The position numbers and the translations under genes were made by a program. The notes beneath the pieces were generated by a model. The model worked only from the letters and a program-made list of their open reading frames with translations. It was not told the origin of the DNA and did not search any database. Below, piece by piece: positions 1 through 7,059 of a stretch of DNA of 64,000 bases; within the stretch, counting starts at the first letter, position 1, and the number at the start of each line of letters is the position of its first letter. Source of the DNA: an uncultured Clostridia bacterium (GTDB taxonomy: Bacteria > Bacillota > Clostridia > TANB77 > CAG-465); contig CALXJI010000002.1 in the NCBI GenBank assembly GCA_944388585.1, positions 1-64,000 on the forward strand, read 5' to 3'.

Positions 1-20
1 ACATAAACACCACATCTCAT
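1..20 (-). CDS. First codons of a gene leaving the left edge
   Basis: The minus strand reads a strong AGGAGG (positions 27-32) followed by ATG at 20 and codons for M-R-C-G-V-Y before the window ends. Only six to seven residues are visible, so no family can be assigned. The start resembles the N-terminus of serine recombinases (M-x-x-x-x-Y-x-R-V-S), and a tRNA gene and repeats lie nearby, but this is only a guess. Confidence 0.5.
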
Positions 21-42
21 AAAATTCCTCCTTTCTTCATTT

Positions 43-305
43 TTGAGAAGGATTAATATTCCTCTCACTTGTTTCCTCACTTAAGTTTAAAATGGCAACC
101 TAGATTTTTAAAAAAATTAATCTTCTCATATGTTTCCTAACTAAAACTCAAAAAAGCAGACAGAATTTCAAAAAAAATTAATCCTCTCATATGTTTCCTA
201 ACTTAAAAGCAAAAATATACCCCTTTAATTTTGAAAAGATTAATTCCTTCATATATTTCCTCACTAAAAGGCACTTTTACGAAGTGTGTTTTCAAAAAAA
301 TTTAA
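43..305. repeat. Four imperfect ~62-bp tandem repeats
   Basis: Four copies begin with ATTAAT at 52, 116, 177 and 239 (periods 64, 61, 62). Each contains a better-conserved core of about 30 bp (ATTAAT, then TCTCATATGTTTCCT, then ACTTAAA) and a variable A-rich segment of about 30 bp ending in a run of A. On the minus strand the core reads AGGAAACATATGAGA followed by ATTAAT. The array fills the space between the stop of the gene at 302 and the ribosome binding site of the gene leaving the window, so it would lie in the leader of that gene. The copies differ at many positions, unlike CRISPR repeats. Confidence 0.75.
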
Positions 306-568
306 TATTTGTATTTTTTTATAATATTTTCTATTTCTTTTAAGTTATATTTTGCATTATGTTCTTTAATGTAAAATGGTTTATTACTTATTTCATTTAC
401 TTTGTATTCAAGTATAGTAAGAGTAATAGGATGTGTAATTAGATATTCAGTTGGTTCTATAATTTGCAAATTAGTATGTAGAAGAATTTTAATTTTTCCT
501 TTTTTAGTTTTGTAAGAGTAGTTTTTAATAAGTTCTATTATTTTGGGGTTAGGTTTAAATTCAAGCAT
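302..568 (-). CDS. Small protein of unknown function (88 aa)
   Basis: I do not recognise this protein. It is 88 residues, Lys/Ile-rich, with no membrane segment or signal peptide. The start is supported by GGAGG eight bases or so upstream of the ATG. Its stop is followed by the ~62-bp repeats and then by another minus-strand gene, so the two could share a transcript. A short hairpin (cactt/aagtg, 272-286) lies just past the stop. It sits downstream of tRNA-Gly and its terminator, on the same strand, so it needs its own promoter between 569 and 621, where none is obvious. Confidence 0.6.
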   Translation of the reverse strand: MLEFKPNPKIIELIKNYSYKTKKGKIKILLHTNLQIIEPTEYLITHPITLTILEYKVNEISNKPFYIKEHNAKYNLKEIENIIKKYKY

Positions 569-611
569 AAAAAATGTCCTCCTTCCTAGAAAGAGAACAT
601 TAAAGTTTTAT

Positions 612-651
612 ATAAAATAAAAACTTACGAACTTTTTACAATCCGTAAGTT
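612..651 (-). terminator. Intrinsic terminator after tRNA-Gly
   Basis: An 8-bp perfect inverted repeat (aacttacg 622-629 / cgtaagtt 644-651) is followed on the minus strand by TTTTTATTTTAT. It lies ten bases past the encoded CCA of tRNA-Gly. Confidence 0.85.
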
Positions 652-660
652 GTATTCAAA

Positions 661-734
661 TGGAGCGGGTGATGAGAATCGGACTCACGTATTCAGCTTG
701 GAAGGCTGACGTTCTACCATTGAACTACACCCGC
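661..734 (-). tRNA. tRNA-Gly(TCC)
   Basis: Complete cloverleaf on the minus strand. The acceptor GCGGGTG pairs with CACCCGC, the anticodon loop CTTCCAA gives TCC, and the T-loop CCGATTC and an encoded TCCA end are present. It has its own promoter upstream and a terminator downstream. Confidence 0.97.
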
Positions 735-752
735 ATTCAACTTACATATATA

Positions 753-781
753 ATTATAATAATTTACTATCGTTTTGTCAA
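753..781 (-). promoter_or_regulatory. Sigma-A promoter of tRNA-Gly
   Basis: On the minus strand TTGACA (781-776) and TATAAT (758-753) are separated by exactly 17 bases. Both boxes match the consensus perfectly. The -10 box ends about 19 bases before the tRNA. Confidence 0.93.
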
Positions 782-867
782 TAGTTTTTTTAAAAAAATT
801 TAAATTATTTTATATATTAAAGTATATGTACTTATAAAAATTTTATAACAAAGTTTTTTATAAAATA

Positions 868-893
868 TCCATCGCCAAAATTATGACGATGGA
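868..893 (-). terminator. Terminator of the polysaccharide deacetylase gene
   Basis: Inverted repeat tccatcg / cgatgga just past the stop at 899, followed on the minus strand by a T-rich tract (TATTTTAT). Confidence 0.75.
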
Positions 894-898
894 CCATT

Positions 899-1693
899 TT
901 AATTTGTATTATTAATTTCTTGTATTATCTCTTCTCCTGTCATTTCGCATGGTATATTTATTCTTTTTATATAACTATTATTAAACTTATTATAATAATT
1001 AATTCCTATATCATATACTTGCATATCTATTCCAATTAATTTTAATGCTAATACGCTTTGCTTAGTATAAGCACCATACGGATAAGCAAATACTTTTAAC
1101 TCTCTTTTTCCAAGTTTTTCTTCTATATCTTTGTAAGATTTTTTTACATCACTGACAATTGTTTTCAAAGAAAATCTATTGTAAAAAATATGCCTTTTAC
1201 TATGACTATAAATTTCTACTAGTCTACTTTCTTCCATTTTTAAACATTGTTCCCAATCTAAATATTTTTTTCCATCTACTTCTTTTTCTATATTATCTGT
1301 AACAATAAAAATAGATGCTTTTACATTATATTTTTCCAAAATTGGATATATATACTCATAGTTACTATAATAACCATCATCCATAGTGATTAAAATCGGC
1401 TTTGATGGCAACTTAATTTTTCCATTATTTGCGTCATTTAATTCGTTAAAAGATATAAAGGTATATCCATTTTCTAATAATGTTTTTATATTTTCTTCAA
1501 AACTTTGTGGTGTATTTATATAACTATAATTATCCGGATCACTATCTGGAACAACTTTTACAAATTCATGATATAACAATATTGGTATCTTTACTGCCTC
1601 TTTAACATTATTATTTCTTTTTATAATAATATTAAAAACTATAACTATTGCTAAAATTAATATTATTATACAAAAAACATATCTTAGTTTTAT
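899..1693 (-). CDS. Membrane-anchored polysaccharide deacetylase (NodB domain)
   Basis: NodB-type carbohydrate esterase of about 264 residues that would remove acetyl groups from an extracellular glycan. Visible motifs are the metal/catalytic M-D-D-G-Y, the metal-binding S-H-S-K-R-H and A-Y-P-Y-G-A-Y. The first canonical start in this frame is TTG at 1579, which would drop the N-terminus. The frame stays open upstream to a TGA at 1702-1700 and encodes a signal anchor (K-L-R-Y-V-F-C, then a long Ile/Leu/Val run, then K-R-N-N-N). A good AGGTG lies 8 bases before an ATA at 1693, exactly where an ATG would be expected. I use 1693; the conservative alternative is 899..1579. It is divergent from a glycosyltransferase, like PgaB/PgaC-type pairs. 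Confidence 0.85.
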   Translation of the reverse strand: MKLRYVFCIIILILAIVIVFNIIIKRNNNVKEAVKIPILLYHEFVKVVPDSDPDNYSYINTPQSFEENIKTLLENGYTFISFNELNDANNGKIKLPSKPILITMDDGYYSNYEYIYPILEKYNVKASIFIVTDNIEKEVDGKKYLDWEQCLKMEESRLVEIYSHSKRHIFYNRFSLKTIVSDVKKSYKDIEEKLGKRELKVFAYPYGAYTKQSVLALKLIGIDMQVYDIGINYYNKFNNSYIKRINIPCEMTGEEIIQEINNTN

Positions 1694-1789
1694 TTTTATT
1701 CACCTCATTATATATTATTCAGCTTTATATTGTTTTGATAATAATGCAATTATCACTATTTTTTCACATATATCATAAAATATTATGGG

Positions 1790-3073
1790 GTGAAAAAAAT
1801 TTTTCTAATATCAACTCTAATATCATTTTTCTATTTTATTTTTTCAATATTTATAAACATTCCATGGATTAAAGATATTGCTTGTCAATTTGGATACTTT
1901 TTAGCTATATATCTTGTTTTATTTATAGCAATAATACCAGGATTTATATTTGTATTTATGTTTATAAGCTTGTTATTAAATAAAAAAGAAAAACATAGAT
2001 GTGATACAAAAGAAAAAGATGTAACAGTTTTAATACCGTTATATAATGCTCAAAATTCTATTAAAGAAACTGTAAATTCTATTATTAATCAAAAATACTG
2101 TGGAAATATCCTTATCTATATGATAGATGATGGCTCAACTGATGATTATTTACCAATAGTAAAATCTATGAATTTAGATTCAAAAATTACACTAATTAAA
2201 TCTCCTCATGTTGGAAAAGCTAAAGCTTTAAATGAAGCTTTAAAATATGTAAGGACAAAATACACCATTACTGTAGATAGTGATACTGTACTTCATCCTC
2301 TAGCAATTAAAAATATAGTACAAAAGTTAGAAAACTCAGATAAAAATACTGCTGCTGTAGCTGGATGTTTACTTGTTAAAAATGCTAAGAAAAACTTTAT
2401 TACTAAACTTCAAGAATGGGATTATACATTAGGAATTTTTGGTGTAAAATTATATCAAGGAAATTACAATTCTACTTTAGTTGCACAAGGTGCTTTTAGT
2501 ATATATAAAACAAATATATTAAAACAAATTGGTGGATGGCAAAATTGTGTTGGTGAAGATATAGTACTAACATGGGAATTATTAAGTAGAGGTTACACTA
2601 CTAGCTTTGCAAAAGATGCTATTGCTCTTACAGAAGTACCAGAAAGTTTAAAAGATTTAAAAAGACAAAGAAAAAGGTGGGCACGAGGTATGATTGAAGC
2701 ATTTAAAAAAGTAAAAACAGTTACTTCATTAAAAATGAAATTTAAGTCTAAATTTTTAATATGCTTAAACATATTCTTCCCATTTATAGATATAGCAACA
2801 TTAATATTTATTCCTTTAGGAATAATACTTCTACTATTAGGAAATAATTTATTAATTAGTTGGTTATATTTACTTGTAATATTATTTGGTCTTCTACTTT
2901 GTTTAATAATTGATATAAAAAGAAAACATGTATTAAAAAAACTAGATTATAAATTAAAAAGAAGAAGTATTCTAGCCTTTTTAGTTTACACTTTATTATA
3001 TACTTTTATATTAGCACCGTCATGTCTAGTAGGATATATATCTGAGATTATAAACTCTAATAAGAAATGGTAA
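1790..3073 (+). CDS. Membrane family 2 glycosyltransferase (PgaC/IcaA-like)
   Basis: Processive-type GT2 enzyme of 427 residues. Two N-terminal membrane segments (about 5-25 and 33-63) precede a cytoplasmic GT-A domain with DDGS (113-116), DSD (163-165), the acceptor-site GED (255-257) and QRKRW (293-297). Two or three C-terminal membrane segments follow (about 325-370 and 390-415). The spacing is that of synthases such as PgaC/IcaA or hyaluronan/cellulose synthases; the polymer cannot be named from sequence. The start is GTG with a weak G-rich binding site. It is divergent from the polysaccharide deacetylase, so together they probably make and trim one exopolysaccharide. Partner genes of a pga/ica operon are absent here. 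Confidence 0.9.
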   Translation: MKKIFLISTLISFFYFIFSIFINIPWIKDIACQFGYFLAIYLVLFIAIIPGFIFVFMFISLLLNKKEKHRCDTKEKDVTVLIPLYNAQNSIKETVNSIINQKYCGNILIYMIDDGSTDDYLPIVKSMNLDSKITLIKSPHVGKAKALNEALKYVRTKYTITVDSDTVLHPLAIKNIVQKLENSDKNTAAVAGCLLVKNAKKNFITKLQEWDYTLGIFGVKLYQGNYNSTLVAQGAFSIYKTNILKQIGGWQNCVGEDIVLTWELLSRGYTTSFAKDAIALTEVPESLKDLKRQRKRWARGMIEAFKKVKTVTSLKMKFKSKFLICLNIFFPFIDIATLIFIPLGIILLLLGNNLLISWLYLLVILFGLLLCLIIDIKRKHVLKKLDYKLKRRSILAFLVYTLLYTFILAPSCLVGYISEIINSNKKW

Positions 3074-3078
3074 AAGCA

Positions 3079-3110
3079 AAAACCTTAGAATTTTTTAATT
3101 TCTAAGGTTT
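3079..3110. terminator. Bidirectional terminator
   Basis: Ten-bp stem aaccttagaa (3081-3090) / ttctaaggtt (3100-3109), with T-rich tracts on both sides. It serves the convergent glycosyltransferase and small membrane protein genes. Confidence 0.88.
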
Positions 3111-3127
3111 TATAATATTTTAACATG

Positions 3128-3328
3128 TTACTTTTTATTAAATTTAACAATATAATATATTAATAATATAATTCCAATAAGCTTCATTCCCACAGATAGT
3201 CCTAGTAGCACTCCTGTTGTAAATTCACCAAATGCAGAAATATCATTATTACTAAATAAGTCTAAAGCAAAACTTAAAATCTCACCAAAAATAATTAGTA
3301 ATGCACTTAATTTTAATTTCTTTATCAT
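3128..3328 (-). CDS. Small two-helix membrane protein (66 aa)
   Basis: I do not recognise the family. The protein has two hydrophobic helices (about residues 6-22 and 37-61) and a basic C-terminus (K-F-N-K-K). A longer frame starts at 3352, but AAAGGAG lies 9 bases before the ATG at 3328, so that start is preferred. It is the distal member of a minus-strand group of small genes and abuts the bidirectional terminator. Confidence 0.65.
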   Translation of the reverse strand: MIKKLKLSALLIIFGEILSFALDLFSNNDISAFGEFTTGVLLGLSVGMKLIGIILLIYYIVKFNKK

Positions 3329-3423
3329 ATTATCTACTCCTTTAAAAGCCAATTTTTATCTTATGCAAAAAAGTATATTTTTAATTAACTTTTATTTTTC
3401 ATTACAATTAGAATAAATTAATT

Positions 3424-3939
3424 CTATACCTTATAATTATCTATATTATACTCATCATCTATTAAAATATATTCGTTATTATATTTTTTGCACATATCTA
3501 AATTATATTTATTTTCTTTTATAAGCTCTTGTATATCTATATCTTCTTTATATTTTCTATTCTCTATTACACTTTCAAACTTTACTATATTTTTAAAATT
3601 ATTAACTATATAATTTTTGGACATAATCAAACATATATATTTTATATTATGTATATATTCATTATTAAAACTATTTTTCCAATCAAACGGTATATAGCAG
3701 CCTTCTATTACTAAATTTTGTTTATTTTCAATATTTGTTTTTATAATCTCTACTAATATAGGCCATAAATAACTTTCAATTTTATCATCATCTTGAACAT
3801 TAAATTTAACTTTTTTACTTCTAATAAATCCCATCTTTAAATGATCAATAGATAAATATGTAAATTTATATTTTTCCAATATTTTTTGAGCAAGTAAAGT
3901 TTTTCCAGTATGAGTAGCTCCAGATATTAATATAATCAT
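3424..3939 (-). CDS. P-loop nucleotide kinase-like protein
   Basis: P-loop protein of 171 residues with an N-terminal Walker A motif G-A-T-H-T-G-K-T. The small size and a mid-protein N-L-V-I-E-G-C-Y strand (Walker B-like) resemble adenylate-kinase-fold small-molecule kinases. The substrate cannot be told. AAAGGAG precedes the ATG by about 6 bases, and the gene follows the DUF4177-like gene by 11 bases, so they are probably cotranscribed. Confidence 0.75.
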   Translation of the reverse strand: MIILISGATHTGKTLLAQKILEKYKFTYLSIDHLKMGFIRSKKVKFNVQDDDKIESYLWPILVEIIKTNIENKQNLVIEGCYIPFDWKNSFNNEYIHNIKYICLIMSKNYIVNNFKNIVKFESVIENRKYKEDIDIQELIKENKYNLDMCKKYNNEYILIDDEYNIDNYKV

Positions 3940-3950
3940 TTTATCTCCTT

Positions 3951-4112
3951 TTATATTACACTTTTAAAAACTAATATAGCTTTTGCTGTACCTGTAACAG
4001 ACATTGTAATTAATTCAAATCCCTCCTTTAACATTTCATTTGCCTTTTCTTCTATTTTTAAAGCCATATTATCTGCTTTAGGACTATAATCTATAACAAC
4101 AGTTTTATACAT
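3951..4112 (-). CDS. DUF4177-like small protein (53 aa)
   Basis: ATG at 4112 follows a strong GGAGG. The product begins M-Y-K-T-V-V-I-D-Y and ends A-I-L-V-F-K-S-V-I, with a central amphipathic helix (K-I-E-E-K-A-N-E-M-L-K-E-G-F-E-L-I). This beta-helix-beta pattern with the phrase K-E-G-F-E-L-I resembles the DUF4177 family, whose function is unknown. It is cotranscribed with the P-loop kinase-like gene 11 bases downstream. Confidence 0.65.
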   Translation of the reverse strand: MYKTVVIDYSPKADNMALKIEEKANEMLKEGFELITMSVTGTAKAILVFKSVI

Positions 4113-4181
4113 AATCTACCTCCTGCTTTCCTTTTCATATAATATCATAAATAATTACAATTAACAATAAAATGCAAAAAA

Positions 4182-4207
4182 AAGCTACTGATTTATACCA
4201 GTAGCTT
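4182..4207 (-). terminator. Terminator after the Cys/Asn-rich gene
   Basis: Stem aagctactg (4182-4190) / cagtagctt (4199-4207), followed on the minus strand by a run of eight T. Confidence 0.92.
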
Positions 4208-4222
4208 ATAAGATCTATTTAA

Positions 4223-4474
4223 CTAGAAAGCTATTGTACTACAGTTGCATGGTAATCCTTGATTTGGATCAGTCCATGTACCAGTTTGAGTTACAGGACA
4301 AGTTTCCTTGCAACATATAGTAAATGAGCCCGGTAGTTGATCTTGACAACAGCAACAAGTGCAACATCTTTTACAACAATTGTTGTTATTATTACAGCAG
4401 CAGTTATTATTGTTATTACAACAACAATTATTGTTCCAGTTATTGCATCTGTTACGGTTATTACAGCAACACAT
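4223..4474 (-). CDS. Cysteine- and asparagine-rich small protein (83 aa)
   Basis: Of 83 residues, 23 are Cys and 20 are Asn. The N-terminal half is built of alternating Cys triplets and Asn pentads (C-C-C-N-N-N-N-N, repeated), then C-C-K-R-C-C-T-C-C-C-C. The C-terminal half is more ordinary (P-G-S-F-T-I-C-C, T-G-T-W-T-D-P-N-Q-G-L-P-C-N-C). The gene is real: AAAGGAGG precedes the ATG and a strong terminator follows. There is no signal peptide. Plausible roles are a cross-linked spore coat or exosporium protein, or a metal-binding peptide; neither is shown by the sequence. I know no exact family. Confidence 0.82.
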   Translation of the reverse strand: MCCCNNRNRCNNWNNNCCCNNNNNCCCNNNNNCCKRCCTCCCCQDQLPGSFTICCKETCPVTQTGTWTDPNQGLPCNCSTIAF

Positions 4475-4547
4475 ATTTTGCCTCCTTTATATTTAGTGTA
4501 TTATAACACTAATATATTATATGAAAGCTATAAAATATTGTCACTGT

Positions 4548-5141
4548 TTAATGCATTTTCTTAATACTTCTTCTAAGCATTTTGATTTGTTCTGTTTCAT
4601 CAACTACAGCTTTAATACTTGCCCTTAAAATATCGTCATGATTTATCTCATACCAATCTATAACATAACCACAATCAAAACATATCTCTCTTACAAGTTC
4701 TCTAATAGTTCTACCATTTCCTTCTCTAAAAGGATGTAATACATTAAGCTCTGTCATTATATATGAAATTTGCTTTACAAAATCATTAAATGACATTTTT
4801 TTCATTTCATCAATTTTTATATTATTAAATATTCTTTGTATGTTTTCTTCTATATACTCAAATTCAGAAAATCTAAAGTTTCCTTTTGTTATATTTTCCT
4901 CTCTATACTCACCAGCAAAATAAAATATATCGTCAAATAAATATTTGTGAATAAACTTTAATCTTTCTGGAGTATAATCCATAGGTAATATCACAGTACT
5001 AATAGTAGCAATTTTAAATGCTACTATTCTTGTTTCATACTCTTTTAAAAGTTTCTCATCTTTTATACCTAATTTATTTTTTAATATATCTGTTCCCTTA
5101 TATGTATATTTAGAGTTTATTGCATCATACATTTTGATCAT
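4548..5141 (-). CDS. Fic-family AMP transferase, toxin of a toxin-antitoxin pair
   Basis: The canonical Fic motif H-P-F-R-E-G-N-G-R is at about 136-144, followed by T-I-R. The catalytic His and the phosphate-binding Arg are both present, so it should transfer AMP (or another nucleotide) to a target protein. At 197 residues it is a compact Fic domain without other domains. The start overlaps the end of the upstream antitoxin gene by 17 bases; a second ATG at 5132 would leave a shorter overlap. The inhibitory helix is not in this protein but in the upstream gene, as in class I Fic systems such as VbhT/VbhA. Confidence 0.92.
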   Translation of the reverse strand: MIKMYDAINSKYTYKGTDILKNKLGIKDEKLLKEYETRIVAFKIATISTVILPMDYTPERLKFIHKYLFDDIFYFAGEYREENITKGNFRFSEFEYIEENIQRIFNNIKIDEMKKMSFNDFVKQISYIMTELNVLHPFREGNGRTIRELVREICFDCGYVIDWYEINHDDILRASIKAVVDETEQIKMLRRSIKKMH

Positions 5142-5307
5142 TCATCTTAGATATTATATCTTTTTTTATAATATCTATTCCTTCTTGTTCAGTTATTTGA
5201 TTATCTAAAAATTGATTAATAAGGGAAACATCTCTATCTTGTAAGAATAAGCCCTCAACTGCCATAGTTGTTTTTATATTTTCAACTATTTTATCATTTG
5301 TAAGCAT
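5125..5307 (-). CDS. Fic antitoxin with inhibitory helix motif (class I, VbhA-like)
   Basis: A 60-residue protein with T-M-A-V-E-G (residues 14-19), matching the Fic inhibitory motif [S/T]-x-x-x-E-[G/N]. In this family the Glu reaches into the Fic active site and blocks ATP orientation. It lies immediately upstream of the Fic gene and overlaps it, as expected for a coupled toxin-antitoxin operon. The frame can be opened at a GTG (5316), but AAAGGA is spaced better for the ATG at 5307. Confidence 0.85.
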   Translation of the reverse strand: MLTNDKIVENIKTTMAVEGLFLQDRDVSLINQFLDNQITEQEGIDIIKKDIISKMNDQNV

Positions 5308-5321
5308 TTTTATCACATCCT

Positions 5322-7037
5322 TTATACTTTAGACATAGCTTCTTTCATTCTATTTATTGTTTTTTCTCTTCCTAAAAGTTGCATTATGCTATATATATCA
5401 GGTGTATTCTTTTTATTAGTAATAGCCATTCTAACTATTGAAGAAAAATCTGCTATACTTCCTATATACTTTTCAGGTTCTTTTTTATATTCTTTCATAT
5501 TAACACAAAATCCTAAGCTTTGAGCTACATTTTTCATTTTTTCAAACCATTCGTCTTTAGTATCATTTTCATTATATACTTTAATATACTCATCTAATGA
5601 CTTCTTAATTATATCTTTTGTAATTTGTGGTTTTTCATCACATAAAGAATCTATTATATATCCTTTTTCATCAAGTTCTTTTTGATAAATATCATCAAAG
5701 AAATATCTAAATGTATCTTCTACATCTTCCCATTTATATATATCTTTTCTAATTTTTGTTGCATTGTCTCTTTCAAGACCAAATACTTTCTTAGAATAAT
5801 CTAAATCTTTAGATATTATATCATAAAAATCCTTACTATATTCTTTAGACCATTCAAGCACATTTTCTAATACTTCAGAAGAACTCATTTTAGCTATTGC
5901 CTCTTTAGATAAATCATTAAGTTTTGGTATATCAAGTAAAGAACCAGCACTACTCATTTTACTTAATTTAAATTCAAAATCTTTATATGATTTATCCTTA
6001 TTTTGAGCTTTCCACATTTCAAAATCAGTATTTAAAATAGTCATCAAATAATCATTTACACCTTCAACTGGATATCCTGCAGCAATAAAATATGAAACTG
6101 CCGCAACTTTATCTTTTCTTTTAGATAATTTTCTTTTTGAATCTCCATCTTTAATCATTATTGTAGGTGTATGAATATAATGTGGTGCTTTAAATCCCAT
6201 AGCGTCAAATAATTGTAAATGTTTTGGTACAGATGGTAACCATTCTTCTGCACGTACAACATGAGTTGTATGCATAAAATGATCATCACATACATGTGCA
6301 AAATGATATGTTGGTAATCCATCTGATTTTATAATAACTATATCCTCATCATTATCTGCCATCTCAATTTTTCCTTTTGCACCATCTTTAAAAGTAATTT
6401 TCTTTAAATGAGAGCCATTTGATCTAAATCTTAAAATAAATTTTTCTCCTCTTTTTACTCTTTCTATTGACTCATCTATAGAAATATTTCTACATTTTGC
6501 GTATACTCCATAATAGCCTGGTATTACTTTGTTAGCTACTTGAGCATCATGTGTTTTTTGTAGCATTTCTTGTGTACAAAAACAAGGATATGCTCTACCT
6601 ATTTCAATTAAATGCTTAGCACATACTCTATAAATATCTCCTCTTTTAGATTGAGTATATGGACCATAATGACCAATTTCTTTATCTTTTCCTACAACGC
6701 CTTCATCAGGCATAAGTTCAAAATGCTTTAATCCATTTATAATCTCATCTACTGCACCTTCCACTTCTCTTTTTTGATCTGTATCTTCTATTCTAACATA
6801 AAAAACACCTTCACTTTGAGAAGCAAGCTTTTTATTAATCATAGCCTGAAATAATGTTCCTGTATGCATAAGACCTGTTGGTGAAGGCCCTATTCTTACA
6901 ACCTTTGCATCAGCTTTTAAATCAGTTCTTTCGGGATATTTAATTTCTAAATCGTCTACTGTCTCATCTACATCTGGAAATATTAAATATGCTAACTCAT
7001 AACATTTTCTTTCGTAATCTTTATCCATCATTTCCAT
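5322..7037 (-). CDS. gltX: Glutamate--tRNA ligase, long variant
   Basis: Class I glutamyl-tRNA synthetase charging tRNA-Glu (and possibly tRNA-Gln). The signature R-I-G-P-S-P-T-G followed by H-T-G-T (HIGH) is at about 48-60, and the KMSKS equivalent is K-L-S-K-R. At 571 residues it is longer than the usual 480-500, with an N-terminal extension of about 45 residues before the Rossmann domain. The start has AAAGGAG 8 bases upstream. It is followed within 15 bases by the antitoxin gene, so the toxin-antitoxin pair may be partly transcribed from this operon. Confidence 0.94.
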   Translation of the reverse strand: MEMMDKDYERKCYELAYLIFPDVDETVDDLEIKYPERTDLKADAKVVRIGPSPTGLMHTGTLFQAMINKKLASQSEGVFYVRIEDTDQKREVEGAVDEIINGLKHFELMPDEGVVGKDKEIGHYGPYTQSKRGDIYRVCAKHLIEIGRAYPCFCTQEMLQKTHDAQVANKVIPGYYGVYAKCRNISIDESIERVKRGEKFILRFRSNGSHLKKITFKDGAKGKIEMADNDEDIVIIKSDGLPTYHFAHVCDDHFMHTTHVVRAEEWLPSVPKHLQLFDAMGFKAPHYIHTPTIMIKDGDSKRKLSKRKDKVAAVSYFIAAGYPVEGVNDYLMTILNTDFEMWKAQNKDKSYKDFEFKLSKMSSAGSLLDIPKLNDLSKEAIAKMSSSEVLENVLEWSKEYSKDFYDIISKDLDYSKKVFGLERDNATKIRKDIYKWEDVEDTFRYFFDDIYQKELDEKGYIIDSLCDEKPQITKDIIKKSLDEYIKVYNENDTKDEWFEKMKNVAQSLGFCVNMKEYKKEPEKYIGSIADFSSIVRMAITNKKNTPDIYSIMQLLGREKTINRMKEAMSKV

Positions 7038-7059
7038 ACTAAAAACTCCTTTATTATAA

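Noticed and set aside
43-305. CRISPR array
   Set aside because: The repeated parts differ at many positions between copies and no cas gene is visible.
1648-1872. Open frame of 74 codons on the plus strand
   Set aside because: It overlaps the deacetylase leader and the glycosyltransferase start in another frame, with no ribosome binding site.
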